Part shown: piece by piece, positions 59,754 to 64,000 of the stretch
Numbering within the stretch: the first letter of the stretch is position 1
Layout of the letters: every line of letters begins with the position of its first letter
Assembly (NCBI GenBank): GCA_003612515.1
Contig: RAZB01000001.1
Location: 310,001-374,000, forward strand
Length of the DNA: 64,000 nt
Direction of reading: 5' to 3'
DNA from: a bacterium D16-34
Lineage (GTDB): Bacteria; Actinomycetota; Coriobacteriia; Coriobacteriales; Eggerthellaceae
Program-made: the position numbers and the translations under genes
Notes under the pieces: generated by a model
The model's input: the letters and a program-made list of their open reading frames with translations, nothing else
What the model was told of the DNA's origin: nothing
Database searches by the model: none

Positions 59754-61467
59754 CATCATCCCCCTCGTCAACAGCAACATACGGAATTCTCACCGTAAAG
59801 GTGCTTCCCCCTTTTACCTGGCTCTCTACTGTTACGCTGCCTCCATGAAGCTCAACCATATTGCGCACAACCACGAGCCCAAGGCCAGTTCCTCTATAGC
59901 GCCTATTAGCCGACTGACCTGCTTGTTTATAAAGCTCAAAGATCTCGTCAATGTCCTCTGGGGCAATACCCATGCCATCGTCTTCGACTTCTATCACGAT
60001 ATCCGTGTCGTCAAAGGACACCGCCAGCTCTACCTGACCGCCGCGATGCGTATACTTGATTGCGTTGTTGACCAGGTTTTCTATCACACGACGAAGTTTT
60101 TCCCAATCAGCCATTGTGATGGGGACATCCGCTCCAACGCTTGTGCGCAATGCCACCTCTTTGTCTTCAGCAATCGGCTCAAGTGAGCGCTTGACCAGCC
60201 CGACCAAGTCCACAAAGTCAACAGGCTCGGGCAAAAGCTCGTCTTTTTTCGCCGCATGCTTCGATATTGCCAAAATGTTATTCACCATGCTCAAAAGAAG
60301 CGTCGCGTTCATTTCAATCTCGCACACAGCATCGCGCGTTTTTTCGTCAAGCTCGGTATTCTCCGACAAGATGCGCGCATAAGCCAAAATCGACGTTAGC
60401 GGAGTGCGCAGCTCATGACTGACGATGGCGAAAAATTCGTTTTTGTAAGCAACCTCTTCTCCCAGCTTATCTATAGCAAGTTTTAACTCGCGCTTTTGAT
60501 AGTTGAGCAGCTCATTTAAGACCATAAGATCATCGGTCTTTTCGCGAACTTGTCCTTCAAGGTCGTCATAGAGCGCTTGTAAATCATGCGCCATTTTGTC
60601 GAAATCGTACGTCAGCTCAGTCAGCTCATTAGGGTGTTTCGTAAACATGCGCTTGTTGCTGAGCGCGTAGTTGAAGTTGCCATCACCCACCTTTTCGGCT
60701 GCGTTGCGCAACTCATCAATAGGCCGCAAAACCAATTTGCTGGTAACGAAATAAACTCCCGCAAATGCAGCAACCATCATGCAAAGCACCATGATGACCT
60801 GCTGTATGACGCTTGTTTGCACACCGCTTTGATAAATCTCCATAGGCTCAGTAATTGACATTGCGCCACCAACTTCGCCCACAACCATGCCCTCTTTGGG
60901 ATACCCATATTGATCAAGCTCCCCTATTGGTAGTCCGTGACATTCAAGGCATGACTCAGTTACATAAAGCGGCTCAGAATAGCGAAAAACGCTTTCGCCC
61001 TCAGCATTTTTCTCAACGCGATAATAAGCCTTAAGATTCGGATCTGCGTTAAAAGCATCAAGCGCCGCTTGCTCAAATTCGTCTGGAGAATTAGCCATCT
61101 GACGAGGCGTATTGTTGGTAAAGCGAATGGAGTAGTCAGTTTCGGTTGTAAAGAGCATCGAAATAGACTTCGCTGCAACTACGCATACTAAATGCTTTGT
61201 ACGGAATGATCCGTCTTCGGCTCGATTGATGACATTTTGATTCATGTCAACAAAATCCCAGGCCGCACGCATTTCCGCGGCTAGCACCTCCGCTTTTTCG
61301 CGCGCTTCTGTTTGCACCTGCTCGTTTTGTAGATAGACGTTCCATGCAATATCAACACCCATCAACACAATCATGATGGCAGCAATGGATAAAAATATCT
61401 TGAATCGAATGCCATAGCGAAATGCGCTTTTACACTTGTCGCTTTTCGCAGGTTTGTCGCCCCTCAC
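59734..61467 (-). CDS. Sensor histidine kinase with a periplasmic CxxCH haem-binding domain
   Basis: The 577-residue kinase has two membrane helices (about 24-43 and 222-243) around an extracytoplasmic DUF3365/Tll0287-like domain. That domain contains ESCLECHGLP (C173, C176, H177), a CxxCH motif that can attach c-type haem. HAMP, a coiled linker, HisKA with H351 in AIVSHELRTPL and an HATPase domain (NLVNNAIKYTH, GMGIAPEDI, GTGLGLVV) follow. Haem sensors of this kind detect redox state or small ligands. The paired response regulator follows, and the divergent gene is a molybdopterin oxidoreductase, which suggests redox or electron-acceptor control of it. Confidence 0.9.
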   Translation of the reverse strand: MRGDKPAKSDKCKSAFRYGIRFKIFLSIAAIMIVLMGVDIAWNVYLQNEQVQTEAREKAEVLAAEMRAAWDFVDMNQNVINRAEDGSFRTKHLVCVVAAKSISMLFTTETDYSIRFTNNTPRQMANSPDEFEQAALDAFNADPNLKAYYRVEKNAEGESVFRYSEPLYVTESCLECHGLPIGELDQYGYPKEGMVVGEVGGAMSITEPMEIYQSGVQTSVIQQVIMVLCMMVAAFAGVYFVTSKLVLRPIDELRNAAEKVGDGNFNYALSNKRMFTKHPNELTELTYDFDKMAHDLQALYDDLEGQVREKTDDLMVLNELLNYQKRELKLAIDKLGEEVAYKNEFFAIVSHELRTPLTSILAYARILSENTELDEKTRDAVCEIEMNATLLLSMVNNILAISKHAAKKDELLPEPVDFVDLVGLVKRSLEPIAEDKEVALRTSVGADVPITMADWEKLRRVIENLVNNAIKYTHRGGQVELAVSFDDTDIVIEVEDDGMGIAPEDIDEIFELYKQAGQSANRRYRGTGLGLVVVRNMVELHGGSVTVESQVKGGSTFTVRIPYVAVDEGDDDEDLTC

Positions 61468-61544
61468 GACTCCTCCTTCGCCAATTTAGATTATTATCTC
61501 TGATCTTTGATTGATGACGAAAGACCTCAGCGCGAAGGTAATTC

Positions 61545-61574
61545 TTTTTTAATATTTGTAAGCGTTTTTTAATA
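61545..61574. promoter_or_regulatory. Direct repeat TTTTTTAATA, 20-base spacing
   Basis: TTTTTTAATA occurs at 61545-61554 and 61565-61574, two helical turns apart on one face of the DNA. This lies between the divergent two-component genes and the molybdopterin gene. A winged-helix response regulator often binds such direct repeats, so it is a candidate operator. Confidence 0.4.
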
Positions 61575-61711
61575 CAAAGTTCTGCGACAAAACATTGAAC
61601 ACAGAAGATCTTGTTGCCAAAATTGAGCCAACAAGCAAGATTGGAGGCGAGGAGGAACCCACCAATCTTAGCGCTTGGAGAGGGTGTATTTACACAGAGG
61701 AGGAGAGTTCT

Positions 61712-64000
61712 ATGACGAAACGTTCTTTGAACAACGTCGCCGAACCGAAGCTAACGCGCCGCACCTTTGTTGGTGCAGCTGCAGCAACTGCTGCTGTTGT
61801 TGGCTTGGCTGGCTGCTCATCAGCCACCGACCAAGGTGCCACCGACGCACCTGAGGGAGAGGGCGAACTGCCAACTACGGGCGAAGATCCCTATGCGAAT
61901 GCAGAAATCTTCTATTCAACCTGTCCGCCAGAATGCCAGCATCACAATCTCAAGGGATATGTAGTTGACGGCAAACTGGTTAAAGTTGAATCGTCTGAGC
62001 TAAACGACTGCGCTGCTTGTGCACGCGGCATTGCTCGCACCTACATGACCAACGATCCCGATCGTTTGACCGTGCCGCTTTTGCGCGACGGTGACAAAGG
62101 TAGTGGCAAGTTCAAGGAAATTACCTGGGACGAAGCATTCGATCTTATCCAAGAGAAGTTCGACGACGCTATTGCAACCGATGGTGTTGAGTCCATCTGC
62201 TATGTAACCGGCTCTGGCAACTTCGGTGCTATGCATGGTCCTGTTGCTTCAGCATTCTTCGCACATCTCGGCGGCGCTTCAACCACCGTTGGCAGCCTCT
62301 GCTGCGCAGGCACAAGTGCTGCTATTGTGCCGATTTATGGTCAGCGCTTCTTGGACACGCGCAACCAAATTGAAAATTCCACCTACTGCGTTATCTGGGG
62401 CAATAATCCTGCCATCTCAAAGCAGGGCTATTTCCAGCGCTTCGAAAAAGTGGTCGAAAACGGCGGCAAGCTTGTCGTAATTGACCCGGTTTACACCGAG
62501 TCGGCCGCAAAAGCAACCGACTGGTTGGCTCCGTGGCCTGGCACCGACGCAGCTCTTGGTCTGGCAATGCTAAACACGATCATCCAAGAGAAGCTCTACG
62601 ACGAAGAGTTCATGCTGGCACACACGTGTGCACCCTGCTTGGTTGACAAATCAACCGGCGAGCCGGTTATGGAAGATGCCGAAGACAAAGCATCGTTTAT
62701 GGTTTATGACACCACCAGCGGCGAAATTGTTCGCCATGATACCGAAGGCGCAACCCCAGCTCTTACGCTTGAAGGTCTGCCTGAGGCAGATTCATACAAC
62801 ACCGAGTTTGAGCTGATTGCTGCTAATGCAGCACCGTGGACTGCTGATGCAGCTGCTGAAGAGTGCGGTGTTGACGCGGCAGACATTGAGCGTATTGCTC
62901 GCGAATATGCACAAGCCGAGCACGCCATGATCATCCAAAACATGGGTGGCTTCATGCGCACCGAAAACGGCACCTATGCAACAGCTGTTGGCGCTTATCT
63001 CGCTGCATTCTGTGGTCAAGTTGGCCACATCGGCGATGGCGTGTCGGATGCTGGCGGCATGAACGAAGTCAAGACGGGTGCTCCTATCGAGGTTCCCAAG
63101 CTTGATCATGAAGTTCCTGCAATCCCTCGCTTCAAGTTCGGCGAAGCAATCTTGAACGAAGACCCGCTCAAGGTGAACGTGCTCTGGTCAATGACTGGCA
63201 GCCCGATGACGCAGTGGCCTAACACCAACATGGTTCGCAAGGCACTGGAAAAGATTCCGTTTGTTGTTACCGTTGAGCACTATATGACCTCAACCGCGCT
63301 CTATTCTGACCTCGTGCTTCCTTGCACGGGCATGTTCGAGATGGAAGGCGTACTTGCAAATGCTCGTTCTCACTGGATTCAGCTTGTCGAAAAAGCTGTT
63401 GACGGTCCAGGCGAATCAAAGTCTGACCTTGAGATTTTCACCGAGCTGGCAAAGCGCTATGGCTTCGGAGATGCATTTGACGTGCCAATGGACACGTTGA
63501 TCTCTAACGTGTTGGAGCCTACCGGTGTAACCCTTGAGGAACTCAAGGAGAAAAAGGCCATTGACGTGGTAGGTCCTGACTATATCCCCTACAAGGATGG
63601 CGAATTCTTGACTGCCTCTAAGAAAGCAGAATTCTGGGTACCAGCATGGAAGAAGGACGGCTTCGACCCGATTGTTACCTATACTCGCTCAGAGGAAGAC
63701 GCTCGCAACGACAACGAACTTGCTGCCAAGTATCCGCTGTTCAGCGTACAGCAAAAGACCTATCGCGGCGTGCATTCAACATTCCACGCCCTTCCCTGGA
63801 TGGACGAAGTGTGCGATACCGAAGCTCACATCCTCATCCACACCGACGACGCTGAGGCGCGCGGCATCAAAGACGGCGATAAAGTTGTTGTCTTTAACGA
63901 TCGTGGCGAGCATCATGGCGTAGCCCGCGTAAACGGCCTCATTAAGCAAGGCGTTGTTGGCCTACAAAACGGCTGGTGGGAGCAGCAAGGCGGCTCTTCA
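61712..64000 (+). CDS. Tat-exported molybdopterin oxidoreductase, DmsA-like, cut by the window edge
   Basis: At least 763 residues are present and the frame stays open at the right edge. The start MTKRSLNNVAEPKLTRRTFV is a Tat signal with a lipobox (LAGC). Cysteines at 71 and 75 (CPPEC) and at 100 and 103 (CAAC) bind an iron-sulfur cluster. GSLCCAGTSAAIV (C197/C198) lies where the molybdenum ligand of DMSO-reductase-family enzymes normally sits, unlike the enzyme at 23708. The nucleotide-binding part TYCVIWGNNPAIS follows. The ATG at 61712 follows GAGGAGGAGAG. Ferredoxin and anchor genes probably follow outside the window. The substrate is unknown. Confidence 0.92.
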   Translation, partial: MTKRSLNNVAEPKLTRRTFVGAAAATAAVVGLAGCSSATDQGATDAPEGEGELPTTGEDPYANAEIFYSTCPPECQHHNLKGYVVDGKLVKVESSELNDCAACARGIARTYMTNDPDRLTVPLLRDGDKGSGKFKEITWDEAFDLIQEKFDDAIATDGVESICYVTGSGNFGAMHGPVASAFFAHLGGASTTVGSLCCAGTSAAIVPIYGQRFLDTRNQIENSTYCVIWGNNPAISKQGYFQRFEKVVENGGKLVVIDPVYTESAAKATDWLAPWPGTDAALGLAMLNTIIQEKLYDEEFMLAHTCAPCLVDKSTGEPVMEDAEDKASFMVYDTTSGEIVRHDTEGATPALTLEGLPEADSYNTEFELIAANAAPWTADAAAEECGVDAADIERIAREYAQAEHAMIIQNMGGFMRTENGTYATAVGAYLAAFCGQVGHIGDGVSDAGGMNEVKTGAPIEVPKLDHEVPAIPRFKFGEAILNEDPLKVNVLWSMTGSPMTQWPNTNMVRKALEKIPFVVTVEHYMTSTALYSDLVLPCTGMFEMEGVLANARSHWIQLVEKAVDGPGESKSDLEIFTELAKRYGFGDAFDVPMDTLISNVLEPTGVTLEELKEKKAIDVVGPDYIPYKDGEFLTASKKAEFWVPAWKKDGFDPIVTYTRSEEDARNDNELAAKYPLFSVQQKTYRGVHSTFHALPWMDEVCDTEAHILIHTDDAEARGIKDGDKVVVFNDRGEHHGVARVNGLIKQGVVGLQNGWWEQQGGSS

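Overview
The window looks like the chromosome of an anaerobic or microaerophilic actinobacterium of the class Coriobacteriia, most likely family Eggerthellaceae. The inference rests on the many Tat-exported flavin (fumarate-reductase-like) and molybdopterin reductases, each near a membrane-bound LuxR-type regulator, and on the menaquinone-type DmsC/NrfD and ferredoxin partners. Base composition looks moderate (about half GC), lower than in most of that family. Genus cannot be fixed from the sequence alone.

Bases 1-6910 hold a type II-A CRISPR-Cas locus. It runs on the minus strand as cas9-cas1-cas2-csn2-array, with the tracrRNA divergent on the plus strand just upstream of cas9. The array has at least nine spacers and runs off the left edge. 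The genes overlap by a few bases throughout, and csn2 ends inside the first CRISPR repeat, so no non-coding leader exists.

Bases 6.9-13.5 kb are the strangest part. This accessory stretch holds small, mostly unrecognised genes and a phage terminase remnant, with eleven degenerate solitary copies of the CRISPR repeat scattered among them. A second repeat family (module I, four copies) lies directly upstream of cas9 and of three of the small genes, in the same orientation each time, with a repeat or anti-repeat between module and start codon. A third family (module II, two copies) flanks repeats on their other side. Read on the crRNA-sense strand, the layout is leader-like module - repeat - gene - repeat - gene - trailer: a CRISPR-array plan in which genes sit where spacers would. 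This may be a tracrRNA/Cas9-linked regulon, a collection of RNA anti-CRISPR-like solitary repeats, or a decayed composite of arrays and mobile DNA.

Bases 13.5-17.6 kb carry a Trk potassium-uptake operon (two TrkA-type proteins, TrkH, a DUF4118 membrane protein) and an AIM24-family protein. Bases 17.7-33.3 kb are respiratory: a Tat flavoprotein reductase with a divergent LuxR, a nitroreductase, a three-subunit molybdopterin oxidoreductase (A, B and C subunits), a Tat ferredoxin divergent from an aldehyde-ferredoxin-oxidoreductase-like tungsten/molybdenum enzyme, another LuxR, a NifU-like scaffold and a low-complexity protein. Bases 33.3-47.2 kb are housekeeping and envelope: tRNA-Leu, a CPBP protease, a TraX-like protein, an LCP cell-wall ligase, a fused MurT-GatD, a type IV pilus-like cluster, a transglutaminase lipoprotein, an HPt protein and a receiver/HD-GYP/GGDEF protein. 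Bases 47.5-58.6 kb repeat one design three times: a Tat flavoprotein reductase next to a divergent membrane LuxR. The window closes with tRNA-Thr, a two-component system whose sensor carries a CxxCH haem motif, and the divergent start of a large molybdopterin oxidoreductase cut by the right edge.
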